The notes below the pieces were generated by a model. The model worked only from the letters and a program-made list of their open reading frames with translations. It was not told the DNA's origin and did not search any database. From assembly GCF_932294415.1 (NCBI RefSeq), contig NC_065535.1, positions 87,746,862 through 87,810,861 of the forward strand: DNA of 64,000 nucleotides, written 5' to 3'. Shown in pieces: positions 45,906 to 56,948 of the stretch. Position 1 is the stretch's first letter. Every line of letters starts with the position of its first letter. The stretch is from Quercus robur (Eukaryota > Streptophyta > Magnoliopsida > Fagales > Fagaceae). Made by a program: the position numbers and the translations under genes.

Positions 45906-47104
45906 GAAATTTTACTAATTGAGTTAACTAAAACCACGAGTATGGAGAATTTTATATAAAGGTTTTGGATCTTATATTTTAAAATTAGGATTTTCATTTC
46001 TAATCTTGTTGTTTAAAGTTTCAATTTGAAACCTTTGTTCATCATCGTTATTCAAAACAGTAACATGATAGGATAAAAAAAACCAAAAAAAAAAAACTAT
46101 TGGTAAAACTGTGTGTTTCACTTAGGTAATCTAACTTTATTTTCTGACAGTTACTTTTTTCATTCTAAGCGAAAACTGTCTCTCTATATTCCCTTGTTCA
46201 ATGGATGCCAACAAATTGATTTATGAACAAATTCTAAGTGAAAAGTATACTTTTCAGTTTTCCATGTTCCATTATTGCCCAAAATAATAGAAATAAAAAG
46301 AATGAGATGGAAAGTAGCTAGAAATTGAAACAATTTCGTAAAGATGGAATTTTAATTGATAAAAAAAGTCTCGAGACCTAATCTAAACCATGATGATACC
46401 ACATATTAAGTACCATACGTGTTGCTCTAATATTGTAACCGAACGCAAGTGGGTAGGTAATGCACGCAGCTTTACCCCAAAAAAAGGTTTAGCTAATGCG
46501 TCCACCCTATTCGTTTTGCCATTTACAGCATCAAGCCCGTTTAAATTGTCAGAGATTGTGGAGGCGTCACGATTGGAAATTTGGTTTGCTTAAAGAAATC
46601 TTATAATGACTCATTTTTTTTGTATCTTTTGGAACCTACTTCAATGGTTGTTTAGGACTTTTTTTTTTTCTTAATTTGGGAAACTTATTACAAGAAGTTA
46701 GATTATACCAAAAAAATTGATGAGTTTGTTGCAGTTTTCTAAAATGATGTTTGGCCTGTGTTAGTTCTGCAGACTGCTCAGTCATATTTTAATGAAGGGT
46801 CTTTTTTTTCTTTTTCTCTTTTTTATTGTAAACTGCAGAATTTTATAACTAAGTGAAAGGAATTGTAACATCATGGAGAAGAGTTTGCTTAATAAAGTAA
46901 GGAGTCTCTTCAATCCATACAAAGAAATCTTCAATGCCAAGAGCATGTTTTTCTAATAAGTGTGCGGGCCTATTGTCCTACCTACCAACGTGAGATACCT
47001 CTACATGGCGAAACTCGTGTGATGTAGCAAGGGAGCTATACACTAGCACAACAACAGCTATAGGAGGAGGCGATATCTCCTAATGAAGGGTCATGTTAAC
47101 GAGT
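45906..47104. other. Gene-free spacer
   Basis: AT-rich with poly(A) near 46081-46098. No gene or clear repeat is visible. Confidence 0.4.
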
Positions 47105-47265
47105 GTCCTTAGAGCAATAGTTAATAATCCATTTTAGTAAATTTTTTACACTACTTTTATGGGAAATGAAAAAAGTTGTCAATACATTAATTTTTTTTTT
47201 CCCCATAAAAAATTTCTTTAAATGGATTGTTAACTAGTGCCTAAGGGCATCCGTTAACATTTCCC
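47105..47265. repeat. Small MITE-like inverted repeat
   Basis: GTTAATAATCCATTT near 47118 and AAATGGATTGTTAAC near 47220-47234 are inverted copies bordering a T-rich core. The outer sequences (TTAGAGCAATAGTTAA; GTGCCTAAGGGCATCCGTTAAC) recall the repeats near 16210 and 32195. Confidence 0.5.
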
Positions 47266-47907
47266 TTTAAGGAATATGGTCATCTGGTGTAACCTATGGT
47301 CTCTTTATTGCCTATGTTTCATGAATCATGTTGTTATCCATTTAGTTTAATCTGCACTTTTGGCCACATGTCATGATTTTGATAGATTTGAGATACAGGA
47401 ACATTAGACTCAAGCTGAGTCCTATGACTTACAATTACAAGGATGAATGTGTTTTAGTGTTTGGTTGGAGGAACTGTTGTTCCTATAAACATAAATTAAT
47501 ATGTAAATTACAATTCATAATTTACAAGAATAATAATTTATATAATCATATTTCACTAAAATTGTATTTACCATAAAATTAGAGAACAAATTGAGATATT
47601 ACCTTGCTTCAAAATCATCTCATAATAATATAAATAAATTACCGTTAATTTCATGAGTTTAAAGTAGCGAAATTTAGGTGCATACCATGTTGCTCTCTTG
47701 AGACGATACATGTTTATTTAGTTTTTTGATGTAGTACTTTTTTAAACCCATAATAGTTTAGTGCATAAAATAGTAGTATTTTATTTGATTCATAAAATCA
47801 AAATAATATATAACCGGATGATTGAGAATAGAGTAAAAATTTGCTATCAAAGTGAGAGAGATAGAGAAAAATCTTATATCTCACTCTTGGTGCTCGGTTG
47901 ACCCCTC

Positions 47908-47970
47908 ACCCCCCCCCCCCCCAACACACACACACACACACACATACATACATACATACATACATACATA
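47908..47970. repeat. Compound microsatellite C(n)-(CA)n-(TACA)n
   Basis: A C run of about 14 bases, then about ten CA and seven TACA units in direct succession. Confidence 0.9.
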
Positions 47971-48029
47971 AGTCAGAGGAGCATTCTCATATATCAATTG
48001 AATTTAAACTTTGACTATCATTTGTACCT

Positions 48030-48412
48030 ACCTCAGGCATACCACGTTGAGGAAGTAGAAGCAATGGCAGCAGCTAAAGCACTCTCATTTGCAAGGGAAA
48101 TTGGAGTTTCAAGAGCCGTTCTTGAAGGTGACTCTTTGGTATTAATATAGGCATTGGTTGATGAGAATAATTCTTTGGCATCCTTCGAGTTGCTGGTTGA
48201 TGATGTGAAGGAACTTTCTCAAAGTTTAATCAATTATTTTACTCTCACACTAAGAGAGAAGGTAACATTGTGCTCATAATCTGGCGAGATATGTTATTGA
48301 TATTCTAGATTTTGTAGTGTGGATGGAGGATGTTCTACTACAATTTTTCTATGTACTTCAGGCTAATTTAGCCTATTTATCTTAATAAAGTTTGTACTGT
48401 TCCCCCTCAAAA
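48030..48412 (+). pseudogene. LINE RNase H tail with poly(A)
   Basis: Reads YHVEEVEAMAAAKALSFARE then VLEGDS, matching the Glu helix and third catalytic position (EGDS) of the LINE RNase H domain, later YFTLT with LREK and the VVWMEDV tail in other frames. It ends AATAAAGTTTGTAC, CCCCCTC and a poly(A) run. Several breaks are present. It is a truncated LINE remnant, separate in sequence from the intact domain at 26361. Confidence 0.75.
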
Positions 48413-48597
48413 AAAAAAAAACAAAAAAACAAAAACATAACTATCAGTTTTATGTTTTGGAAAGTTTCTGCAATAAACCATTTAAGTTTCTGCAATAAAA
48501 CAATTAAACTATGCGTTATATGAGAGGAGGCTATTAAGAATTAACTATTAAAAAGAGAATGAAGGTTATGAAGCTAATAGAAAGATAGCTGATGCAT

Positions 48598-48762
48598 TTT
48601 TTTTTTTTTTTTATACAAGATAGAAATTCTACTTTAACCTAATCTAAGTGTATGTGTGTGAAGTTTTCTCCAGGAGACTTGAATCTCGGCCCTTACCCTT
48701 CACACCCCACAAACACTTATACTTGTAGAGTGACCATCACACTAAGGGTGTGCAGTGATAAT
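48598..48762 (-). repeat. SINE with 8-bp target duplication
   Basis: On the minus strand it begins CACACCCTTAGTGTGATGGT, has TGGTCACTCTA (A box) and GAGATTCAAGTC (B box), and ends CTTGTATAAAAAA, a typical plant SINE layout. It is flanked by TGATGCAT (48590-48597 and 48763-48770). Confidence 0.82.
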
Positions 48763-48792
48763 TGATGCATATTAAAACTATTATTACTTAGA

Positions 48793-48834
48793 TAAGATTT
48801 GAATATCTGTCAAAAAAAAATTTAAGATTTGAAT
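48793..48834 (+). mobile_element. Tail-only retroposon insertion with 12-bp target duplication
   Basis: TAAGATTTGAAT occurs at 48793-48804 and 48823-48834, flanking ATCTGTC plus a run of A. It has the same architecture as 24739-24783. Confidence 0.55.
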
Positions 48835-49176
48835 CGGATATGCCATCAGTGAGAGTAAAAGTTGTAAAACTGATTTCATATTTTCACTTAAATAGGTATT
48901 TAATTGATATTTAAAATAAATTATAATAAATTTTATAAAAATATTCCAACATACAGTCTGTACTCTGTAGTTTCTCGTGTAACCATGTAACTTATTTTAT
49001 TAATAGTATATGTCTAACCTTTTTCCCAACCAAAAATAAAAAATAAAAAATCATACTAAAAAAATTTCTCTTTTTTTTTTTTTTTTGAAAGATCCTCTAT
49101 TTTATTTTATTTTTCTAGATCATAATTCTTTAGAAATCTTCAATAACTTTAGGATCAAATCTATTTTACATGCTAC

Positions 49177-49255
49177 AGGAAAGGAGTTTTGGTCTGATGA
49201 TAAAGAGTTATCATCAATAGTGAACTCCATAGGTTAAAACTCTCTCAAAAAAGAA
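49177..49255 (+). repeat. SINE-like repeat
   Basis: TTTTGGTCTGATGATAAAGA and the following ATCATCA match 38178 onward. GGTTAAAACTC is a weak B box, and CTCTCAAAAAAG is the tail. Confidence 0.5.
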
Positions 49256-49615
49256 AAGTTTTATAGAGATTTATGTAAAATGGCTAAGATATCCTCATAT
49301 ATACATGTGTACACAAATCCATATATAAAAACACACTCACACACACACACGTATGTATACATGGACACAGACATCAATATTTACACAAACACACTCATCT
49401 ATATATGAATATATGATACATATATAGTTACATACATAATGGTGATATTATATATGAGAAGAAAAATGTTTCCACTTGAAACTTGAGAACCAACTATTAG
49501 GAGGATTCCTTGCTTACAATATATGAGCCAAAAGGCCCAAAACACCAAAAGGTTACCACCAGAGAGAGGATTTTGAAGCCAGTTCTACAGAATAGGCAAC
49601 TGAGGTCGTCTCTTA

Positions 49616-50246
49616 GGGTTCGTTTGGTTGAAAGGGTGGAAAAGTGGGAGGAAAGAAAAAATTTTATTTTCTCTCATTTTTGTTTAGTTTGGTTGGGAGT
49701 GGAAAAATGGAGGGATGGAAAAAAAGTGAGTTTGAATAAATTTATTCATATATTCTTATTAAAGAATGATGCCCAATTAAAACAAAAAAGTGACAAATAA
49801 CCACACAAAAAAAGAACAATAACCCAAATTTATTATAAAAATAAAAATCATGTCCCAAAAAAATCACATCTAGCACCAAAAAAAAAAAAACTATCACGCC
49901 CAAGCCCAAGAAAATCAAAAGAAAAAAAATATATTAGAAAAAAAGAAAAGAAAAAGAGGCAACGTTAATGCCCAAGAAAAAAAAAAAAAAAAAAAGCAAC
50001 CTGAAGAAGTTCATGTACACATGGGCATGGGCATTTTTGTCAATCAAGAAAAAATTCACCCCTACTCAGTTTTATCTCTATTTTGGGGAGAAAACATTTT
50101 GGTGAGCCCAGGAAGAAAACACATGGCCCCACTATTTATTTTCATTCTTCTTTACCCAACTAAACACACCCAACAAAGTTTTTCTTATTATTTTCTCTCC
50201 AAAGTTTTACATCCACCATATTTCATCTCCAAACAAACACGCCCTT
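49616..50246. mobile_element. hAT-like MITE
   Basis: Left end GGGTTCGTTTGGTTGAAAGG and right end, read in reverse, AAGGGCGTGTTTGTTTGGAG form the inverted ends. It sits inside the decayed PUP11 copy A. The right half (about 49965-50246) recurs at 52265-52530 as part of the tandem duplication. Confidence 0.6.
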
Positions 50247-50299
50247 AAAGCCCCCAACCTCCAAGGCCCCCAAGTAGAAAAAAGTTCCTAAATTTTAAT

Positions 50300-50917
50300 T
50301 GTGGGGCCCAACAATGTATGGGCCAGGCCCACTTGTTCACGGGAAGCTTTGAGGCCCAAGCCGAATAAGGTGGTAGTCCAAGCTCATTAGTGTAAAGCAC
50401 AAATGGGCCCAGAGAGGCAGCCGAGGACGGTGCAGCCCTTGGCTGGTCCAAAGCTCCACCAAGAAAAGGGGCAAAAGCGGCATAGGGACAATCTTAAAAG
50501 GAAATCTGAAATATCTAGGAAAGGCTGCCCTTACTGCCTTTCCCAGACTGAGTTTTGCACCTAACAGAGCCGTGTTCTTTAGCTTTATCAACTACTCCCA
50601 AAGACTTGGGACTGGGACAGATGGGACAAGTATCAGTCTTGGAAAGGTCGACCCTACACGTGGACGAAGGAAATTGAACGCATGCTAGTATAAAAGAAAA
50701 AAGATGTAACCTAAAAGGGGGGGCTCCAGTCCCACTAGGAGAAAAAAGGGTTCCAGAGGTGAATACACCTGAACCATGTATGAGCACCTCAACAAAACCA
50801 CCGCCGGGTAAACACAACTTAGCCTTTCGATCCCACTCTCTACAAATGATATTGTATGGGCCCATTCACGTCCTAACCCAACAACTATTGTGGTTCGTTT
50901 CGGAACGTGTCCCTACA
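50300..50917. mobile_element. Solo LTR with 5-bp target duplication and known empty site
   Basis: 618 bases from TGTGGGGCCCAACA to GTGTCCCTACA, flanked by TTAAT (50295-50299 and 50918-50922). The other half of the tandem duplication has the uninterrupted TTAAT at 52571-52575, which is the empty target. It contains a TATA box (AGTATAAAAGAA near 50689) and shares motifs with the LTR at 38519-39091. No internal retrotransposon region. Confidence 0.92.
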
Positions 50918-51029
50918 TTAATCAATAGGTTTATTTATTTAATTATAATAGTATTAATTAAGCCCAAATATTAGCCAATAAATAAAATAATATTATTTTA
51001 TCAAATGAAGTATAAGAAAAAAAAGAGTA

Positions 51030-51195
51030 AGAAATGCTACATTCATAACATTTTCCGCAATAAATCATAAGTGGTAGGCTGTTACCGGTTGCTATTGGTG
51101 GACAAAAAAAGTAATTTAAGTAGTGGACTCAAATTAGAATCAGTAACAATTTAACACTTAGGATTTGTTGTAAAAATATTGTAAATGTAGCACTT
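51030..51195. mobile_element. MULE-type MITE, copy in duplication A
   Basis: AGAAATGCTACATTCATAAC at the left and, in reverse, AGAAGTGCTACATTTACAAT at the right form inverted ends. It belongs to the family at 17769-17959 (TAGGATTTGTTGTAAAAAT). Repeated at 52687-52850 as part of the tandem duplication. Confidence 0.65.
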
Positions 51196-52686
51196 CTATA
51201 AAAAAAACAATATACAAAAAATTTCACAACAGTTGAGTTGACAAATTTTTACTAGTTCTCATCTAGGTCCACTACAAACATAATTTTTTTACTTATCATT
51301 ATTAATTTGTCACATCAACAAGTGTGAAAAATTTTGTCAAATTTTTGTGTTTATAAACTTTCTCAAAAAAATATTCTACGTGGTTCATATTAATTAATAA
51401 TTTTGTATCTAAAACAAGAAAATAGAGTTTAGGTAATATTATTATTTTTATTTATTTAAAAAGTCATATTTAAATATATAAAATGTTTTATTTTATTTTT
51501 TGCCTTGGGCCCTAAATACATTAAGCCGCCTTTGATAACATAGTAATAGCTCCCAGTACCCCCAGCTGAAAAGTGATTGCACTCCAGATGAGAAGAAGGA
51601 GATAAGACCACCCTTGAAACTTTTAGCCTCAGATTTTATCCCTTGAAAATCTCCACTCACAATAACCCCAATGGAGGTAAAGAGTAAAGACAAAGGCAAA
51701 CATAGTAACCCTGAGTTGTTGCTCTAACACAGCATGGGAGGGCCTTCTGCCTAATAATTTCACAAAACTAGCTCTGAAAGAGCAAAAATGAGTCCATGGA
51801 GAGCAGATCCCAAAATGTCCCATATAAAGCCCATGATGTATTTGCTAGTGGTGATGATAATGTGATATATTTCCTTGTCTCTGAACTTGAATCCAGCGCA
51901 ATGATGGTCATTGCAGCAGCAATGAACACAGTAGCATCTAAATGAAATTGACATAAATTATGAATATTTAAGCTTTTTTTTTTTTTTAATTATAAAAATC
52001 GGTTCATATTACTTTTAGGGTTCATGGGCTTTCCATCAACTCCTTACTCACTTAATTCATTACTTCGGATCTCTTTGGTCCATTCTTGATTGCTTTCTAT
52101 TTCATATAATGTCTATGGGTTTACTACTTATTTTCTCTGGGCTCCTTGAGACCCGCTTGCTTTCTTTGAGGCTCATTTATTATTTTTTAGGCCTATGATC
52201 CATTATTAACTATTTTCCTCCCATATTGTTGGACTTCTTCCTACTATTGGGCCTTTCTGCCAAAGTGAGCATCAACACCCAAGAAAAAAAAAAGTGGCAA
52301 CGGGCATTTTTTTTCAATGAAGAAAAAATTCATCCCCACTCAATTTTCTCTCCATTTTGGGGAGAAAACATTTTGGTGGGCCTGAGGAGAAAACACATGG
52401 GCCCACCATTTATTTTCCTTCCTCCTTACCAAACCAAATACACTCCAAAAAAGTTTTCCTTCTTATTTTCTCTTCAAAGTTTTACATCCATCATATTTCA
52501 CCTTCAAACAAACACAACCTTAAAGCCCTCAATCTCCTAAGGCCCCCAAGTAGAAAAAGGTTCCTAAATTTTAATCAGTAGGTTTATTTTCTTTAATATA
52601 ATAGTATTAATTAAGCCCAAATATTAGCCAATAAATAAAATAATATTATTTTATCAAATGAAATATAAGAAAAATAGAGTAAGAAA

Positions 52687-52850
52687 TGCAACATCCATAA
52701 CATTTTCCGCAACAAATTCTAAGTGATAGGCTGTTACCAGCTGCTATTGGTGGACAAAAAAAATAATTTAAGTAGTGGGCTCAAAATAGAATCAATAACA
52801 ATTTAACACCTAGGATTTGTTGTAAAAATGTTGTGAATATAGCACTTCTA
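52687..52850. mobile_element. MULE-type MITE, copy in duplication B
   Basis: Counterpart of 51030-51195 with scattered substitutions; it was carried by the duplication, not inserted independently. Confidence 0.65.
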
Positions 52851-53186
52851 AAAAAAAAAATACACAAAAAATTTCACAACAGTTGAGTTGGCAAATTGTT
52901 ACTAGTTCTCATCTAAATCCACTACTAACATAATTTTTTACTTATCATTATTAATTTGTCACATCAACAAGTGTGAAAAGTTTTGTCAAATTTTTTATGT
53001 CTATAAACTTCCTCAAAAAAATGTTCTACATGGTTCATATTAATTAGTAATTTTGTATCTAAAACAAAAAAATAGAGTTTAGGTAATATTATTATTTTTA
53101 TTTATTTAAAAAGTCATATTTAAATATATAAAATGTTTTATTCTATTTAGCCCTAAATAAATCAAGCCACCCATGATAACATAGTA

Positions 53187-53500
53187 ATAGCTCCCAGTAC
53201 CCCCAGCTGAAAAGTGATTGCACTCCAGATGAGGAGATAAAGAGTAAAGACAAAAGCAAACATAGTAACCATGAGTTGTTGCTCTAACACAACATGGGGG
53301 GCCTTCTGCCTAATAATTTCACAAAACTAGCTCTGAAAGAGTAAAAATGAGTCCATGGAGAGCAGATCCCAAAATGTCCCATATAAGGTCCATGATGTAT
53401 TTGCTAGTGGTGATAATGTGATATATTTCCTTGTGTCTGAACTATAATCCAGCGCAATGATGGTCATTGCAGCAGCAATGAACACAGTAGCATTTAAATG
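53187..53500 (-). pseudogene. Decayed partial PUP11 copy B
   Basis: Matches the middle of the purine permease, as in copy A: AGCTCCCAGTACCCCCAGCT at one end and GCAATGATGGTCATTGCAGC at the other. It has a further internal deletion of about 90 bases relative to copy A and no 5' or 3' gene parts. Non-functional. Confidence 0.85.
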
Positions 53501-53540
53501 AAATTGACATAAATTATGAATATTTAAGCTTCTTTTTTTT

Positions 53541-54675
53541 ATAGGTTCATATCCAAAATAAATAAATAACTTTTCAAGATAAAAGATAAAACTTGTGTAT
53601 TGCTATCTAATAAAGCATGTGTAATTTTGTTCTCTATTTTGGTATGTTGATATTGTGTAGAAGTAAAACTTGTGTGTTTGTTTTAATTAGATTTTCAAAT
53701 TGTGGATTAGTCTCTTTTGTGTTTGTGCTATTTTGTTTTGGTTAGTAATGTTTTAGTTAGTAATTTTGTTCTCTATTATGGTATGTTGATATTGTACCAT
53801 TTAAAAATTATTGAAAAAATACCAATTTGTTGAGCTAATAAGCTTTATCTTAATATGGGTGGTGAATTTAAAATAATACATTTCACACCATGTAATTTTT
53901 TTTTTTTTGAGCAATTTCACACCAAGTAATTTATTGCATAACTTACCAATTAGCAAATACATTTTTTTTAATATAAAAATCATATGAAAAAATACAAGTC
54001 AACCTAACTCGATTCGCAACCTGATTGACCCAACCCATTGCCGCTTGTACTTCCATGGAACAAAAAGAGCACCAAATTTTTATATATTTTTTTTATCAGT
54101 TTGAAAATCATCACCAAAATGTCCTAAGCATCAAATAGCTGGTCCCCAAAATGGTGTCACTTTCTGAGTTTTTCCATGTGCTATGATCCCAAACATTGCA
54201 GACACGAGCTAGTACAAGCACCACCTTTTCTAAGCTTTAATTACACTCTTCTCTTCAGTCACCCCAAAAACTCAATCCACTAAACAAAACAGTTCTATAT
54301 ATGCCATAATAACAGATTAAACAAATGCTCGCTCACTATGTCCCAGTCAAAAGAACCAGCATCATTTTCCTCCGTTAAAGGAAACCGTCAAAGTCAACAA
54401 AACCAACGGCGATTCCCGCACCCGACGTAACGGAGAAATAAACGGCGGCCGTTAAAGCCCTCCACAGAAACACACCTGAGAGAGAGAGAGAGTCAATTTC
54501 AGTCAAGGACATATATACCCTCACACACACACACTGACACACACAACACCTCTCTAGTCTCTTCGCTTTAAAGCATTGATTACTTCCAAAAACACAAAAA
54601 ATAAAAATAAAAATCTCACACACTTTCTCGCTCTCACTCTCTCTCTCTAGAAAAACTCTCTCTCTCTTCTAATCT
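53541..54675. other. Spacer, promoter and leader of the acidic-protein gene
   Basis: 53611-53660 and 53758-53800 share GTTCTCTATTWTGGTATGTT. A tail-only insertion lies at 53880-53932 (separate entry). From about 54360 the sequence becomes GC-richer and contains (GA)n, (CA)n and (CT)n tracts (54481-54493; 54633-54668), typical of a plant core promoter and 5' leader. Confidence 0.5.
53880..53932 (-). mobile_element. Tail-only retroposon insertion with 19-bp target duplication
   Basis: ATTTCACACCAWGTAATTT (one mismatch) at 53880-53898 and 53914-53932 flanks only a T run plus GAGCA, that is, TGCTC plus poly(A) on the minus strand. Confidence 0.65.
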
Positions 54676-54756
54676 ATGCCGCTTAGAGACACAGAATCCG
54701 AAGCACGTTTCGGAAATTCGGTGACGGTTTCGGAGGTTTCGGACAGTGTGAAATAG
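54676..54756 (+). promoter_or_regulatory. Upstream ORF in the leader of the acidic-protein gene
   Basis: ATG at 54676 opens a 26-codon frame (MPLRDTESEARFGNSVTVSE, then VSDSVK, stop TAG at 54754-54756). It ends 53 bases before the main ATG at 54810. If the leader starts upstream of it, it would be translated first and could lower translation of the main frame. Transcription start is not known. Confidence 0.5.
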
Positions 54757-54809
54757 ATAAAAAAGTGCTTGGATTGTACGGAACTTTACTTCTTTGTCTT
54801 GAGTCGGTT

Positions 54810-55245
54810 ATGGCTGGGAACGAGAGCTTCGAAGCTCTCCGAGTAGAGAATTCGAAGTCACATGAAGTAGTAGTAGAAGAAGAAGAAGAAGAAGAAGAGT
54901 ACGAAGAAGATCCAGAGGAGGAAGAAGTTGAAGAATCAGAGGAGGATGAAGAGGATGAACGAGAGGAAGAGCCACTAGGTGAGTTGGAACTCAGTGAGTT
55001 ACAGAGCTCAGCACCGCTTGGTGAACCTAAGTTGGGAGAGTCTCAATTCGAAACCCTAGCGCCGTCTTCTTCGTCGCTTCAGTCATCACTGAATGATCAC
55101 TGTGCTGGTAGGCCTTATTTTTATTTTTTTGGTTGATTTTTTGGTTTTGATGGAATTGTGGTGGAGCTGAATCAATTGTGGTGTTGATCTGACAGTCTTG
55201 GCGGTGAATTCTACTTCGCAGTCGCTTGGCGGAGCTGAAGTCCAG
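54810..55245 (+). CDS. Acidic protein, first two exons, family unknown
   Basis: ATG at 54810 opens MAGNESFEALRVENSKSHEV, then a run of Glu and Asp (eight consecutive Glu, then alternating EED/EEE to about residue 54), then a Ser/Leu-rich segment (PLGELELSELQSSAP). Exon one is 54810-55107, with a CTG|GTAGG donor; exon two is 55196-55245 (VLAVNSTSQSLGGAEVQ) after a CTGACAG acceptor and before a CAG|GTTAGG donor. The frame is preserved across the intron. I do not recognise the family: acidic N-termini occur in many nuclear and chromatin proteins, and this alone is not diagnostic. No third exon could be found in the following LINE-rich 8.7 kb, so the gene either continues beyond the window through a very long intron or is interrupted. 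The ATG is chosen because no in-frame ATG lies upstream and the leader is CT-rich. Confidence 0.7.
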
Positions 55246-55860
55246 GTTAGGAGCTCAATAATTCGCGTTTGTTTTTTGAAATTTTGAGTGCTTATTACTG
55301 GTTTTTGTGGTTTGATGCATTGTTTTCTGAACAGTGACTGTGCATTTTTTTTTTGCTATCTGTGTTTCTGAACTTTTTAACATGAATTTTGTGAACTCTG
55401 CGATATTTGCTTGGTTGTAAGTTGAATTGTGAGACCTTTGTTTGAGCATGTCAAATTCAGTGTTTACATCTGAAAGCGTGTTGGAGGGAATGGTTTTTCT
55501 TGTTTTTGGACTGTTTCTTTTTCAAGGTTAAAGTTTTAGTAACATTTAGAATTTGGGGTCCTGAAAGTGGTTATGAGTTATGACTGGGGATTTAGTTGCA
55601 CACCAAAACAAGCTACAAAGAAACAAGCAGACTTACAAGACCACAACACTAAAAAAAAAGAGTCTTGACTCCCATACGATTTTATCAGTTCCCCAACTTA
55701 AACCAGAGGAAGTTTGCTTTGGATTGAAACTAATGCTTTTGATATGGCAGGCTTCCACATCCAATTTCAATCATTTAGAACATTTGAAAACTTGTCATTG
55801 AAAAAACTCACATAATCATGTATCACCCTGTAACCGTACTTGAGGAATGAAGTACCCTCT
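55246..55860 (+). other. Intron or downstream sequence of the acidic gene
   Basis: T-rich like plant introns. A possible acceptor is ATATGGCAG near 55749, but the sequence after it gives no convincing exon. Confidence 0.4.
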
Positions 55861-56940
55861 TTGCTTGGGAAGTGGCTATGGAGATTTGGGATTGAGAAGG
55901 ATGCCCTTTGGAGGCAAGCGATAGAGGTGAAATATGGATGTGTATGGGGGGGGGCTGGCATACCAGATCTGTTAATGGTCCATATGGTGTTGGTTTATGG
56001 AAAAATATTAGTCGGGGATGGCCTTTTTTTTCACACCATATTCTGTATGATATTGGTGATGGGTCTAGGGTGAAGTTTTGGCAAGACCGTTGGTGTGGTG
56101 AGACATCCCTTGCAGTTAGTTATCCTCACTTGTTTATAGATTTTACGTCCTCTTTTGGGATGTCAGGTTTTTTAGGGGTGTGCATGCTTGGGAATTAGAC
56201 GCTATGTTAGGTTTCGTGAATACCATATATGGTTCTTCAATAAGGGGGTTTTGGTGAGGATAAGATGTGTTGGAAACCTAGCAGAGATAAGGGGTTTAAG
56301 GTTAATGATTATTTCAGAATTTTAGTGGGCTCTATTGACTACTGTTTTCCTTGGAAAAGTATACGGAAACAGAAGACCTTCTCAAATAGCTTTCTTTTTT
56401 TGGACTGTTGCTTTAGGGAAAAGTTTGACGATTGATAATTTACGAAAAAGGAAGGTTTGGATATTGGATTGGTGTTACATGTGCAAGTGTAATGGTGAAT
56501 CAGTTGACCGTCTCTTTCTTCATTGTCTGGTTGCTGTGGATCTGTGGTCTATAATTTTGGGTTTATTTGGAGTAAGCTGGGTTATGCCGCAATCCATTTT
56601 GGGGCTCCTAGCGTGTTGGCAAGGCAGTTTTGGTTGTCATCGAAATGGTTATATTTGGTTAATTGTTCCCCATTGCTTAATATGGTGTCTTTGGAGGGAG
56701 AAAAATAGTAGGTGTTTTGAGAATATTGAGAGATCCATAATAGACCTCAATTTACTTTTCTTTAGGACTTTATTGGATTGGTTGGTTGCTATGCAAAACC
56801 AATCATTCCCTTCTTTTATTGACTTCCTTGATTCTTGTAATTTTTGTACTTGATTTGTTGACCCCTTGTACACTCTGTGTACTAGGGTGTTCCTTTTTTG
56901 ATATCAATAAAACTTATTACTTATCAAAAAAAAAAAGGAT
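55861..56940 (+). mobile_element. 5'-truncated LINE with target duplication
   Basis: About 1.1 kb of the ORF2 3' half: [31 protein letters not shown], then in a continuous frame from 56335 FWTVALGKSLTIDNLRKRK, WCYMCKCNGESVDRLFLHC (zf-RVT), LACWQG, WREKNSRCFE and FRTLLDWL. It ends TTATTACTTATC plus poly(A). TACCCTCT is repeated at 55853-55860 and 56941-56948 as a probable target duplication. A few frame breaks occur in its 5' third. L1-type plant LINE, inserted in sense orientation downstream of exon two of the acidic gene. Confidence 0.88.
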
Positions 56941-56948
56941 TACCCTCT

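Larger units (their letters stand above)
49455..51950 (-). pseudogene. Decayed partial PUP11 copy A, split by insertions
   Basis: Two blocks match the intact purine permease at 42356-43417 in the same orientation. 49455-49590 matches its 3' end (AAAGGTTACCACCAGAGAGA against AAAGGTTACCACAAGAGAGA), and 51547-51940 matches its middle (FALSEL, KLLGRR, IGVIVSGDFQG). About 100 bases of gene between the two blocks are replaced by nearly 2 kb of MITE sequence plus a solo LTR. The middle block has frameshifts and stops and its 5' part is absent, so it is not functional. The match to the 5' side ends abruptly at an AGCAT shared by both copies. Confidence 0.85.
49965..51985. repeat. Tandem segmental duplication, copy A
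   Basis: Matches 52265-53540 in the same order and orientation: the MITE right half, GCCCCCAAGTAGAAAAA, the TAGCCAATAAATAAAATAAT block, the MULE-type MITE, the PUP11 middle block and TTGACATAAATTATGAATAT. The main differences are a solo LTR present only here and an internal deletion in copy B. Boundaries are approximate. Confidence 0.9.
52265..53540. repeat. Tandem segmental duplication, copy B
   Basis: See copy A. Lacks the solo LTR and about 90 bases inside the PUP11 block. 51986-52264, between the two copies, has no recognised feature. Confidence 0.9.
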
